Below, one piece after another: positions 8,080-14,565 of a stretch of 22,058 nt of DNA; within the stretch, counting starts at the first letter, position 1; every line of letters begins with the position of its first letter. Source of the DNA: Lachnospiraceae bacterium (GTDB taxonomy: Bacteria > Bacillota > Clostridia > Lachnospirales > Lachnospiraceae); NCBI GenBank assembly GCA_902363675.1, contig CABJAV010000041.1, forward strand, positions 1 to 22,058, given 5' to 3'. Position numbers and translations under genes: made by a program. The notes beneath the pieces were generated by a model that saw nothing but the letters and a program-made list of their open reading frames with translations, was not told the DNA's origin and ran no database searches.

Positions 8080-8103
8080 CCGGCCACACTGCGATGTGAC
8101 CGG
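8080..8103 (+). terminator. Hairpin after the GntR gene
   Basis: CCGGCCACA (8080-8088) and TGTGACCGG (8095-8103) pair with one C/A mismatch, then CAGTACTATATTTTATGG. The T-run is interrupted, so this is a moderate intrinsic terminator 17 nt after the stop codon. 8104-8268 holds no gene, only a small AGACC/GGTCT inverted repeat (8213-8230). Confidence 0.55.
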
Positions 8104-8268
8104 CAGTACTATATTTTATGGTTCTGGCGCTTGAAATAGTTGCCCAGCAACCTGTTTACGTTATACATCATAAGTCATTTTGGGTGAATGGACTATGACC
8201 TAATAGTTGTAAAGACCTTGGAGAGGGTCTATAAAAACTACTACTATATAATACGATGAGAGATGTAT

Positions 8269-8601
8269 TTATTGTATTAAAGAAATATATTTTTTTAACG
8301 TATTCCTACTTATATTATACTTCCTCATTAAATCCACTTGTTTGATAGACCTATCAGATAAATATTTCAAAATATCCTCTCTGAGAGCATTAGACATCTT
8401 ATCAAGCTGACCTGTTTTTCTTCCACTCCTCTTATTACTTGCAGCAATTCCATCTTTAATAGACTGGGATATATAGAGACGCTGCTTCTCTCCTCTGTCT
8501 AGCTCCACTATGATCAGAAGCTTAATAATGCTTTCCATAGCAGTTTTGGTTACAATGTCCTGTTGCTCTGCCGTTGTCATCATTTTGGAAGATAAAGGCA
8601 T
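8269..8601 (-). pseudogene. C-terminal fragment of a serine recombinase/resolvase
   Basis: The frame (110 codons plus stop) contains KTAMESIIKLLIIVELDRGEKQR followed by SIKDGIAASNKRSGRKTG and an HTH-like end (SIKQVDLMRKYNISRNTLKKYIS). This is the long E-helix and DNA-binding tail of the resolvase/invertase family. The catalytic N-terminus with the nucleophilic serine is absent. It abuts a Cro/C1 gene fragment in opposite orientation at about 8582-8600, so the 5' part was lost at that junction. It cannot recombine DNA. It marks an old mobile element. Confidence 0.75.
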
Positions 8602-8884
8602 AACTACTTATGTTATAAGGCAGAAAGGCTTGATACCACAAAGCACATTGACAAAATTAAAAATGTGTAGTGGTGATTCAATGGAGCAGATAGAAAAGAA
8701 ATTGCAAGAGTATAAAGTCAGTCACAATGGAAAAGATTTTATGTGTGATGTGTCAACAAAAACCATTGAGGATATATGCCAACTCTTACAATGTCAGCCA
8801 CAAGATTTAATTGAATGGAAAGTAGACTTAAAACCAGAATTATCCTACGAAAATCGTTATATGCAAGAAACAGAAGACAATTAA
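8585..8884 (+). pseudogene. Cro/C1-type HTH regulator lacking its normal start
   Basis: The recognisable protein begins ILEDKGITTYVIRQKGLIPQ-STLTKLK and ends VSTKTIEDICQLLQCQPQDLIEW, the usual shape of small XRE regulators in clostridial integrative elements. About 25 extra residues (MCSGDSMEQIEKK...FMC) sit between the recognition helix and the last helices, an unusual insertion. The normal N-terminal methionine is missing because the DNA upstream of about 8582 is antisense resolvase. An open frame continues back to ATG 8510, but that segment has no homology sense. TTG 8585 is the only in-frame start near the conserved part and has no good RBS. Probably a remnant. Confidence 0.6.
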
Positions 8885-8886
8885 AA

Positions 8887-8912
8887 AGGGCACTTGATTT
8901 CTCAAATGCCCT
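8887..8912 (+). terminator. Hairpin after the HTH gene
   Basis: AGGGCACTTGA and TCAAATGCCCT pair around TTTC with one mismatch, directly after the stop codon. It lacks a T-run on the + strand, but A-rich DNA just upstream would give one on the - strand, so it may also end - strand transcripts. Confidence 0.5.
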
Positions 8913-8983
8913 AGTGTCTAATCTACTTAGAAAGTGAATCGGATATGACTCCGATTTGCCCTCAGTGTTAAAATGTTTATAAG

Positions 8984-9028
8984 AATAGCATCCTAAACTT
9001 TGGACGGTGTGGGATGCTATTTCTTTTT
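8984..9028 (+). terminator. Strong intrinsic terminator overlapping the 3' end of the toxin gene
   Basis: AATAGCATCC (8984-8993) and GGATGCTATT (9012-9021) form a perfect 10-bp stem followed by TCTTTTT. On the + strand this is a good terminator. The right arm covers the stop codon of the - strand toxin ORF (9017-9019), so a + transcript ending here would be antisense to the toxin mRNA 3' end. Confidence 0.7.
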
Positions 9029-9103
9029 ATTATTATGATCGTCTATGTAAGACAGAGCCGCAAAAATTACTAGCACTAAAGTTAAAACTTCAAGCGTGTT
9101 CAT
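9017..9103 (-). CDS. Holin-like small membrane toxin (type I toxin-antitoxin style)
   Basis: A 28-residue ORF reads MNTLEVLTLVLVIFAALSY then IDDHNNKKK: one hydrophobic membrane helix (about 4-20) followed by a charged, lysine-rich tail. This is the pattern of the Firmicute 'putative holin-like toxin' family related to type I toxins. The SD AAGGAGGGTG lies upstream with about 11 nt to the ATG; the AGGAGGGTGATGCCC context preceding it is, from memory, typical of this family. Family members are thought to insert in the inner membrane, and expression is often held down by an antisense RNA. Here a + strand hairpin and T-run overlap the 3' end, as in convergent toxin/antisense RNA pairs. The ORF is in integrative-element debris. 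Toxicity is inferred. Confidence 0.65.
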   Translation of the reverse strand: MNTLEVLTLVLVIFAALSYIDDHNNKKK

Positions 9104-9136
9104 AGGGCATCACCCTCCTTTGTAAACTAGAGGGCA

Positions 9137-9520
9137 TTGGTTCCTATGAAAGAAGATGTTGCAGATTGTTTTCGTAGGATTATACAGAATAGAAAGCATC
9201 CAAAGATTGAGCCTATGATAGATGGTTATAGTGGCTTTTTATTCTTAGACAAGAATGATATGCCTATGGTTGCTTTACATTGGGAAAAGTATTTCCAACA
9301 TATCCGTGAGAAGTATAACAGTATTTACAAAATACAAATGCCTTGCATCACACCTCATGTTTGCAGACACACCTTCTGCTCTAATATGGCAAAGTCTGGA
9401 ATGAACCCAAAGACATTACAATATATTATGGGACATTCAGATATAGGAGTTACACTTAATACATATACTCATTTACAGTTTGAGGATGCCTTAGAAGAGA
9501 TGAAAAAGGTTGTGGGCTAA
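9137..9520 (+). pseudogene. C-terminal half of a Tn916-type tyrosine integrase
   Basis: The frame ends with TPHVCRHTFCSNMAKSG, then LQYIMGHSDIGVTLNTYTHL. It carries the HxxR pair, the GH box and the catalytic tyrosine of the tyrosine recombinases, in the style of the Tn916/Tn1549 integrases. These are normally ~400 residues. Here only about 125 remain, and the N-terminal arm- and core-binding regions and the first catalytic arginine are missing. An in-frame TAG lies at 9128-9130, just before the conserved segment RALVPMKEDV. It cannot recombine alone. TAGCCCA repeats just downstream (9532-9550) may be old integrase arm sites. It marks the right end of a lost integrative element. Confidence 0.85.
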
Positions 9521-9688
9521 AAGGTTTGAAAATAGCCCAGTATTTAGCCCAAACGAAGGAAAAGTTATGCAAAGTTATTCCAAAATATGCTAAAAATGTG
9601 AACAAAAACACTGTCATAGAAATATTGCAGAATTGTTGCAAGTGCCGAAAATACAGTAAAATCAAGCATTTAGAGAGGTTTTAGATAC

Positions 9689-9733
9689 ATGATAAAAATA
9701 TTATTTGTTTGCCACGGCACTCCAGTTTTATGA
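9689..9733 (+). pseudogene. First codons of a low-molecular-weight tyrosine phosphatase
   Basis: GAGAGG followed by ATG reads MIKILFVCHG and then TPVL and a stop. MIKILFVCHGN is the usual start of low-molecular-weight protein tyrosine phosphatases, whose active-site loop is CxxxxxR. The reading ends inside that loop at about 9718, so the gene was cut there. It probably represents chromosomal sequence beside the integrase end of an integrative element. Ten matching residues is little evidence, but the motif and the RBS agree. Confidence 0.5.
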
Positions 9734-9939
9734 TAATGCATACCTTCGCAGACTGGGGCAACACAGGGCAGAATATGGCAGAAAGCATTGGAATTACTAC
9801 GGTTTAGACTACTAAGGCTCGTGGCCGGAAGTGGGATAAAGGCAAAGGTGTTGGGAGGATTCCCTAGTAGTAAGGGACTACTTGCAGGCAATGTAGTAGA
9901 TTTTTTATTGATGGAAATGCGGAAAAGCTGACTTGAAAA
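9734..9939. other. Unassigned remnant between the phosphatase stub and the IS element
   Basis: No intact gene. One frame (about 9698-9804) reads a plausible coding tail ending AEYGRKHWNYYGLDY, which I do not recognise. A 14-nt segment (9913-9926) is repeated at 11630-11643 beyond the IS. This stretch may be target DNA of the IS or debris of a further element. Confidence 0.3.
9913..9926. repeat. 14-nt direct repeat bracketing the IS30 element
   Basis: GGAAATGCGGAAAA occurs here and again at 11630-11643, just outside both ends of the IS. This is longer than the 2-4 bp target duplication usual for IS30, so it may be a duplicated target plus internal sequence, or a coincidence of related flanks. 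Confidence 0.5.
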
Positions 9940-10100
9940 AGTAAATTCCAGTGCAAGAGTAAATTCCATCGGCTTTTAAATTTTGCTGATTTTGCAGGAG
10001 TTTTTTTAACAAAATCTCTTGCTTTCTGTTATAATTAAGCTAGCTTATCGAAATTTTGTTGTTTTTATGGCATGAAAAACAGGCTACTGGAATTCGGTGT

Positions 10101-10160
10101 GTCAGACTAAATTCCACCAGCCACATTTAAAAAATGTGAAATGTTTACTTCCAGTCTGAC
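10101..10160. terminator. Hairpin downstream of the transposase gene
   Basis: GTCAGACT (10101-10108) pairs perfectly with AGTCTGAC (10153-10160), with an inner CACATTT/AAATGTG stem. It lies just after the - strand transposase stop. It may terminate transcription or shield the element from read-through. Confidence 0.45.
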
Positions 10161-10184
10161 AGCAGATTTCGATCAGTTAATTAG

Positions 10185-11498
10185 TTACTTCTTAAAGCGT
10201 ATCAGCTTAGGCGTTAAATTGACTTCATCTGGTGAAATCGGCTTGAGCTGAAAGGCTTTAAGAACATCTTCTCCAAGTGTTTCCAGGGCAGCATCATACG
10301 GCGTTTTGCCGTCAAGGCTTTCTCTTGGAGTAGAGTTTATGTGATTCACAATAAGATTGACATCCCATTGGGTTAGAAATTCAAAGGATGTTCCTTTAGG
10401 CAATATCATGCGGAGCATGGTATGCGCCTGTTCGATGGTTCCTTTTTGTCCGCTACGCATTGGATCACAGTAATAAATGCTGCTTCTTTGTATGCCGGTA
10501 ATTCCAGTTTCTAATTCTTCTGGGTTCCCAAATTCAGAGCCACGGTCGGTTAAGATATTTTCAAAAACAGATGTAAATTCATACGTTCCCATACGTTTTT
10601 CCAAACGGTCAAATACAGCACGGACGGCACCTTTTGTGCACCGGTTAATAAGAAATGCAAGAAACAGTTTTTCCTCTGTAAAGATCATGGTTAACAGCGT
10701 TTTCTGGGAGTCCCTTGATGACTTTACTGTGTCCATTTGTACATAAGAATTTAATTCCAAAGAACAGAAGTCTGCATAGGTTCTGTTGGTAAATACTTCG
10801 CGGTCTTTGATCTGTGTTTTGTGGCACTTTCTTGGTTTGAATTTTGCCTGCCTTTTCAGATCCACATTTCTGGCTGTGAACAGTCCCTTATCGATGTATG
10901 TGTACATGGAGCGGACAGACATATCCAGTTCCGGATGATTGATCAGGATCTGATAGGGTGACTGTCCCTGTGCGATCAACGGAGTAACAATCTGGTCTTT
11001 TTGGTGCAGCTGATGCCGGGTCATATTTATTCCGGCACGGGAACTACTTAATAATTCGCGGTACTTACGGTCGGCAAAACGGGCATCATAGCGGTATTTA
11101 TGGGCAATGGTACAATGATTGATTTTCATTGGACAGCCATTACATACATAAGGCGCCTTATCAAGTCTGCAGCACCGTTCCTTTTCGAAATCCTTACAGG
11201 TTTGGTTGCAGGTTGGACAGGATGTACATTTAATACCGCAGAGCATGATTTTTCCACAGGCATTTGTTTTTTTACAGTGATAGCGGTGTACACAAAAGTT
11301 TTTGGCATTGTAGAAAGTTCCTTTGTGGTATCAGTCAGAAAGGCGTCGTGATTTAACCTCTTTTGAGATGGTTGTAGGATCTTTACAAAGGAATGCCGCA
11401 ATGTCTTTAAAAGTCGCACCTTTGGATAATTCGTTTTCGATGTAGATACGGTCATTAAGTGTTAGATGTTTCTGGTTTCCAGGGATATATTTACTCAT
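10185..11498 (-). pseudogene. IS30-family transposase with an in-frame premature TGA
   Basis: From ATG at 11498, with AAGGAG 8-9 nt upstream, the frame reads MSKYIPGNQKHLTLNDRIYI and an HTH (DIAAFLCKDPTTISKEV), reaching ...RRLSD at codon 55. Codon 56 is TGA (11331-11333 on the + strand), where tryptophan would fit. The same frame then continues without a break to 10185, giving 437 codons in all. Numbered from the ATG, the catalytic triad is D256 (QMDTV), D318 (LTDRGSEFG) and E356 (GTIEQAH), with a cysteine-rich segment between HTH and catalytic core. So only the nonsense codon disables it. Restart at the internal ATG (11246) would give a 353-residue protein without the HTH, unlikely to transpose. 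Confidence 0.85.
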
Positions 11499-11656
11499 GA
11501 TAATTCTCCTTCTACTGCTGTCAGAAGGAACTTTTACAATAACACTGATGTATGAAAGAGTAAATATCTACTGTGCAGGACTAAATTCTACCGCCCCGTG
11601 GGGGAGTGGAATTTAAAATTTCATTTTAGGGAAATGCGGAAAAAATATAAAAACTA

Positions 11657-11685
11657 TTGCAATTTTTCTGAGTTTTGAATATACT
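11657..11685 (+). promoter_or_regulatory. Sigma-70-type promoter of the RNA upstream of the Abi gene
   Basis: TTGCAA (11657-11662), a 17-nt spacer and TATACT (11680-11685) make a good sigma-A promoter. The predicted start is near 11692. It drives the small RNA and, by read-through, probably the Abi gene. Confidence 0.7.
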
Positions 11686-11691
11686 ATATGT

Positions 11692-11755
11692 AACAGAGTT
11701 GCCCGAAGTCTTTTGGACATTGGGGACCAAGCTGAGTCGTGTGCTCAGCTTTTTT
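11692..11755 (+). ncRNA. Small structured RNA before the Abi_2 gene (abiF RNA-like)
   Basis: The region between promoter and Abi start encodes no convincing protein but forms an autonomous transcription unit of about 64 nt. The 5' part can fold as CCC(11702-11704)/GGG(11722-11724) enclosing GTC(11708-11710)/GAC(11716-11718). A competing TTGG/CCAA helix (11720-11723 with 11727-11730) is possible. It ends in a perfect intrinsic terminator. A conserved 'abiF' RNA motif is known next to Abi_2/AbiF genes, and the size, position and terminator agree. By analogy it would restrain or guide the Abi protein as an RNA antitoxin. I assign it by context and structure, not by a covariance search. Confidence 0.65.
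11729..11755 (+). terminator. Intrinsic terminator ending the small RNA
   Basis: AAGCTGAG and CTCAGCTT form an 8-bp stem with a 7-nt loop and a six-T run (11750-11755). It lies 18 nt before the Abi start codon, so it both ends the small RNA and gates expression of the Abi gene. Confidence 0.85.
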
Positions 11756-11773
11756 ACGTTAAGGAGAGATTTT

Positions 11774-12664
11774 ATGGATTTGAAAAAACCATTGACCTTT
11801 GATGAACAGTTAGATAAGTTAATAGTTCACGGGATGATTGTCGCTGATAGAGAAAAAGCAAAAGATATATTAAAAAGAGTAAATTATTATCGTTTTACGG
11901 GTTATGCTTTGCAATTCAGACAAGAGCCTTCTGGTAGTAACTATATTGAAGGAACTACTTTTGAAACGGTATATCATTTATATAAAGTGGATGAAATATT
12001 GCGTGATACATTTCGGCGATATATCGAAAAGGCAGAAGTATATTATAGGACGCAGATAGCATATGGATTTTCAATAGCCAAATGTACGGAAGCTCCGTAT
12101 GATCAACATTACGATGAAAATAATTTCTATAACAAAAAGGGTTACAAGGAAGTTATGGAAAATTTCAGCAGGGAGAAAAATTATTACAAAGATAGTCTGA
12201 TTGTGAAACATCACAAGATAAAATATTCCAGCAGAATGCCGTTGTGGGTTATTGTAGAATTAATGTCTTTTTCTAATATGTCTAAGTTATACAGTTCTAT
12301 GTATTATTCAGAAAAAGATGCTATCGCTCGTATGGTTGGTGTTGGAAAGGATACATTAGAAAATCATCTTCATTGTTTGTCAGTATTACGAAATAAATGT
12401 GCACATGCAGCAAGGATGTATAACACGGATTTCAATCCACCAGCAAAATTTACAACATCATTTTTGAAAAAGCATCCGGAGATAAAGAATAACTCATTAT
12501 TTGCATATACGCTTGTTTTACTGAAAAGACTTCCAGATGAAAGGAGTAAAAAATCTTTGATCCAAACAGTGGAAGCTGTGATAGATGAGTATAGGGATGA
12601 CATTGATTTGAATCTGATTGGATTTCCAGAGAAATATTTGGAAATTATGAAGAATAATTTGTAA
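11774..12664 (+). CDS. Abi_2/AbiF-type abortive infection protein with HEPN motif
   Basis: The 296-residue protein starts MDLKKPLTFDEQLDKLIVHGM, the usual opening of Abi_2 (AbiD/AbiF) proteins. It carries NYYRFTGYALQFR (36-48) and ends its core with SVLRNKCAHAARMYN, where R206-x4-H211 is the HEPN ribonuclease signature. These proteins are thought to cut RNA on phage attack and stop growth. The start is ATG 11774 with AAGGAGAG about 6 nt upstream; a longer frame back to 11675 would translate the small RNA and is not credible. Expression probably depends on passing the terminator at 11729-11755. It is flanked by a dead IS and a restriction-like operon, so this is a defence cluster. All core motifs are intact. 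Confidence 0.9.
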   Translation: MDLKKPLTFDEQLDKLIVHGMIVADREKAKDILKRVNYYRFTGYALQFRQEPSGSNYIEGTTFETVYHLYKVDEILRDTFRRYIEKAEVYYRTQIAYGFSIAKCTEAPYDQHYDENNFYNKKGYKEVMENFSREKNYYKDSLIVKHHKIKYSSRMPLWVIVELMSFSNMSKLYSSMYYSEKDAIARMVGVGKDTLENHLHCLSVLRNKCAHAARMYNTDFNPPAKFTTSFLKKHPEIKNNSLFAYTLVLLKRLPDERSKKSLIQTVEAVIDEYRDDIDLNLIGFPEKYLEIMKNNL

Positions 12665-12675
12665 GATGATAATAT

Positions 12676-12720
12676 ACAGCCACTTCTCGTTAGCGTTAAT
12701 TTGCGGCGAAGGGTGGCTGT
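12676..12720 (+). terminator. Hairpin after the Abi gene
   Basis: ACAGCCACTTC and GAAGGGTGGCTGT pair with a one-base bulge around a ~21-nt loop that can itself fold. TTTG follows, so the T-run is short. It separates Abi from the restriction-like operon, which has its own promoter. Confidence 0.5.
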
Positions 12721-12747
12721 TTGCGTGTTGCTCCGTGGAGAATTGTA

Positions 12748-12776
12748 TTGTAAATGTTGCACGCGAATGATATAAT
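12748..12776 (+). promoter_or_regulatory. Promoter of the restriction-modification-like operon
   Basis: TTGTAA (12748-12753), a 17-nt spacer and a perfect TATAAT (12771-12776) precede the ribbon-helix-helix gene by about 24 nt. The short leader makes autoregulation by that protein plausible. Confidence 0.75.
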
Positions 12777-12799
12777 TTTGAGCATAGGAGGGCTTGGGA

Positions 12800-12976
12800 A
12801 TGAACAAAACAATTTCTATGAGTATTAGGGTTAGCGAAGAAGAATTGGATAAATTAAAACGGGCCGCAATTATTGAGAATTATGCTTCGTATAGTGAGTT
12901 TATAAGGCGAACAGCGTTAAAGGAAGCGGATAAAATTATTAAGTCTAACGATATATGGATAGAAAAGAGGAGATAG
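12800..12976 (+). CDS. Ribbon-helix-helix (antitoxin-like) DNA-binding protein
   Basis: A 58-residue protein reads MNKTISMSIRVSEEELDKLK followed by AAIIENYASYSEFIRRTAL. The first strand, the SxxEFIR turn and the length fit CopG/DUF1778-type ribbon-helix-helix proteins, which are antitoxins or small repressors. ATG 12800 lies 8 nt after AGGAGG; the TTG at 12794 is too close. It is the first gene of the operon, directly behind a strong promoter, with its stop 2 nt before the next start. No toxin of the usual GNAT type follows, so here it probably acts as an operon repressor, as controller proteins do in restriction-modification systems. That role is inferred. Confidence 0.75.
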   Translation: MNKTISMSIRVSEEELDKLKRAAIIENYASYSEFIRRTALKEADKIIKSNDIWIEKRR

Positions 12977-12978
12977 TT

Positions 12979-14565
12979 ATGCAAACTAAAGGACCTGAAA
13001 ATGTAAAGACACGAAAACCATTGATAGAAGCACTTATTGGTTTGGGGTGGAGTGAAAAGCAGATAAAGTCGGAACCTGAATGGAGAGTTCCTAAGATTCC
13101 AAGTGAAGCTACTAAGCGCGAAAAGGGGCAAAGATTTGAATCTTACCCAGTGGATTTGGTCATTTTTGATAGTGAGGAACATTTTGACGATTGGGAACAT
13201 GTTCAGATCCTTTTTGAAACAAAAAAGCCTTCTGTAGAAGAAGGAATTTCACAATTGGAAATTTATCTTTCGTTAGAACCAAGAGCAGTTGCTGGGTATT
13301 GGACAAATGGAACTCAAGTAAGTGCATTGTATAAGACCGCATCAGGAAAATATAAAAGAGTTGATAATGTTGGTTTACCAAGACCAACAGATAACCTTTT
13401 TTTGCCAGGAGATAAACCTCTTTTTTGGACTGATTTGATAACACCTACGACTCTGGAATTAAAGAGAGTGTTTAAGGATTTGTTAAATAGTATTGTTAGT
13501 AGCGATACGAAAAGTACAAGACGCGATGATCAATTAAATCAACTTTGCAATATTTTGCTGGTGAAACTAGAAAGTGATAAAAGAGCAAAAAACGTTCCGA
13601 ATGTTCAGGTTATTTTTCAGGTTGAAGAAACAGAAATCAAAACTGCTACAAAGATAAAAGAGTATTTTGAGAGTGTAAAAAGAACGCAGAATGATTTGTT
13701 TTCTGGAATACAAGATCAGGAGATAAATCTTGATGATGCTACTATTCACTTAGTGGCATATGAGCTAGGTAACAAGAGGTTATTAGATACATCTATTGAT
13801 TCATTAGCGACTGCATTTCAAGTATTTAGGACAGAAAGCTTGAAATCGGAAGAAGGGCAGTATTTTACACCATTACCGGTTATTTCTAGTTGTGTCCGTT
13901 TGCTGGATATAACGTATGATGATAAAATAATAGATCCAGCGTGTGGTTCTGGTGCGTTCCTATTAGAGTGTTTTAAACAATTTAAACAAAAGTATCCAAC
14001 TATTGATGCGGGGGATGCCAAGGCATGGGCGCAGAGACATTTATATGGAGTGGATAAAGATCAGATTAATGTAAAACTAACAAAAGCAATGTTAATTATA
14101 TTGGGAGATGGATCGACACATACATATTTGGGAGATAGCATTAGAAGAAATTTATGGAACAAGTATTGGCCGCAATTAGCTGCTTCTTTGCAAAATGAGA
14201 GTTTTACGTGTATAGTGACAAATCCGCCTTTTGGCAAGAATTTAAAAATATCTGCAAAAGATGGAGAAAAAAATGGATTAACTATTGCGAAAGATTATAA
14301 AACATTTGAGTATAATTCTATAGAAATAGGACTGGCATTTTTAGAGAGATGTTACGATTTATTAGTTGTAGGAGGAAGATTAGGTATTGTATTACCCGAA
14401 ACATATTTCTTTTCAAAGTCATATTTGTGGTTACAGGAGTGGATTGAAAAACGTTTTATTGTAAGGGGAATTGTGAATATTCCTATGGAGGCTTTTCAAG
14501 GATTTTGCAGAGCAAAAACCAACTTTTATATTTTTCAAAAGAAGGAAGTGAAGCAGCATGAATAA
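12979..14565 (+). CDS. HsdR-like N-terminal nuclease fused to N6-adenine DNA methyltransferase
   Basis: A 528-residue protein. Residues 1-120 resemble the N-terminus of type I restriction R subunits (HSDR_N): D59 (PVDLVIF), E80-T-K82 (the D...ExK nuclease centre) and Q92-x3-Y96, the QxxxY motif, then YWTNG. Residues 280-528 form an HsdM-like N6 methyltransferase: QYFTP (294-298), motif I DPACGSGAF (319-327) and motif IV NPPF (415-418). A helical linker (150-280) lies between. All key residues are present. There is no helicase domain and no separate HsdR here. The start ATG 12979 has GAGGAG 6 nt upstream; ATG 12955 overlaps the previous gene and is less likely. The normal methyltransferase C-terminal tail seems to lie in the next protein. 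It may be a single-chain cutter-methylator like type IIG enzymes, or methylate only. Confidence 0.85.
   Translation: MQTKGPENVKTRKPLIEALIGLGWSEKQIKSEPEWRVPKIPSEATKREKGQRFESYPVDLVIFDSEEHFDDWEHVQILFETKKPSVEEGISQLEIYLSLEPRAVAGYWTNGTQVSALYKTASGKYKRVDNVGLPRPTDNLFLPGDKPLFWTDLITPTTLELKRVFKDLLNSIVSSDTKSTRRDDQLNQLCNILLVKLESDKRAKNVPNVQVIFQVEETEIKTATKIKEYFESVKRTQNDLFSGIQDQEINLDDATIHLVAYELGNKRLLDTSIDSLATAFQVFRTESLKSEEGQYFTPLPVISSCVRLLDITYDDKIIDPACGSGAFLLECFKQFKQKYPTIDAGDAKAWAQRHLYGVDKDQINVKLTKAMLIILGDGSTHTYLGDSIRRNLWNKYWPQLAASLQNESFTCIVTNPPFGKNLKISAKDGEKNGLTIAKDYKTFEYNSIEIGLAFLERCYDLLVVGGRLGIVLPETYFFSKSYLWLQEWIEKRFIVRGIVNIPMEAFQGFCRAKTNFYIFQKKEVKQHE

Larger units (their letters stand above)
9940..11615 (-). 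mobile_element. IS30-family insertion sequence, inactivated
   Basis: The element carries one IS30-type transposase on the - strand. Its outer parts hold related AGTAAAT...GTGCA...TAAATTC..CCG segments (9940-9973 and 11559-11595) in direct orientation, and TAAATTCCA (9942-9950) and TGGAATTTA (11607-11615) as a short inverted pair. The exact ends are uncertain. With a premature stop in the transposase it can probably move only in trans. It separates the integrative debris from the defence cluster. Confidence 0.65.

Noticed and set aside
8510..8584. N-terminal 25 residues of the long frame leading into the HTH regulator (hydrophobic, signal-like)
   Set aside because: This DNA is the antisense of the resolvase fragment; the hydrophobic run is a by-product of that, and regulator homology starts only at about 8582.
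9670..9969. 99-residue - strand frame
   Set aside because: No RBS or recognisable domain; it crosses the phosphatase stub and the IS edge, so it spans at least two junctions.
11331..11333. Alternative genetic code (TGA as tryptophan)
   Set aside because: Other genes in the window end at TGA with complete products, and intact proteins here use TGG for tryptophan; a nonsense mutation is simpler.
11126..11455. 109-residue - strand frame overlapping the transposase 5' end
   Set aside because: It is out of frame with the transposase, whose own frame carries all family motifs on both sides of the TGA.
11675..11773. Upstream extension of the Abi protein by 33 residues
   Set aside because: It would translate through the small RNA and its terminator, and lacks an RBS; MDLKKPLTF at 11774 has a good RBS and is the normal family start.
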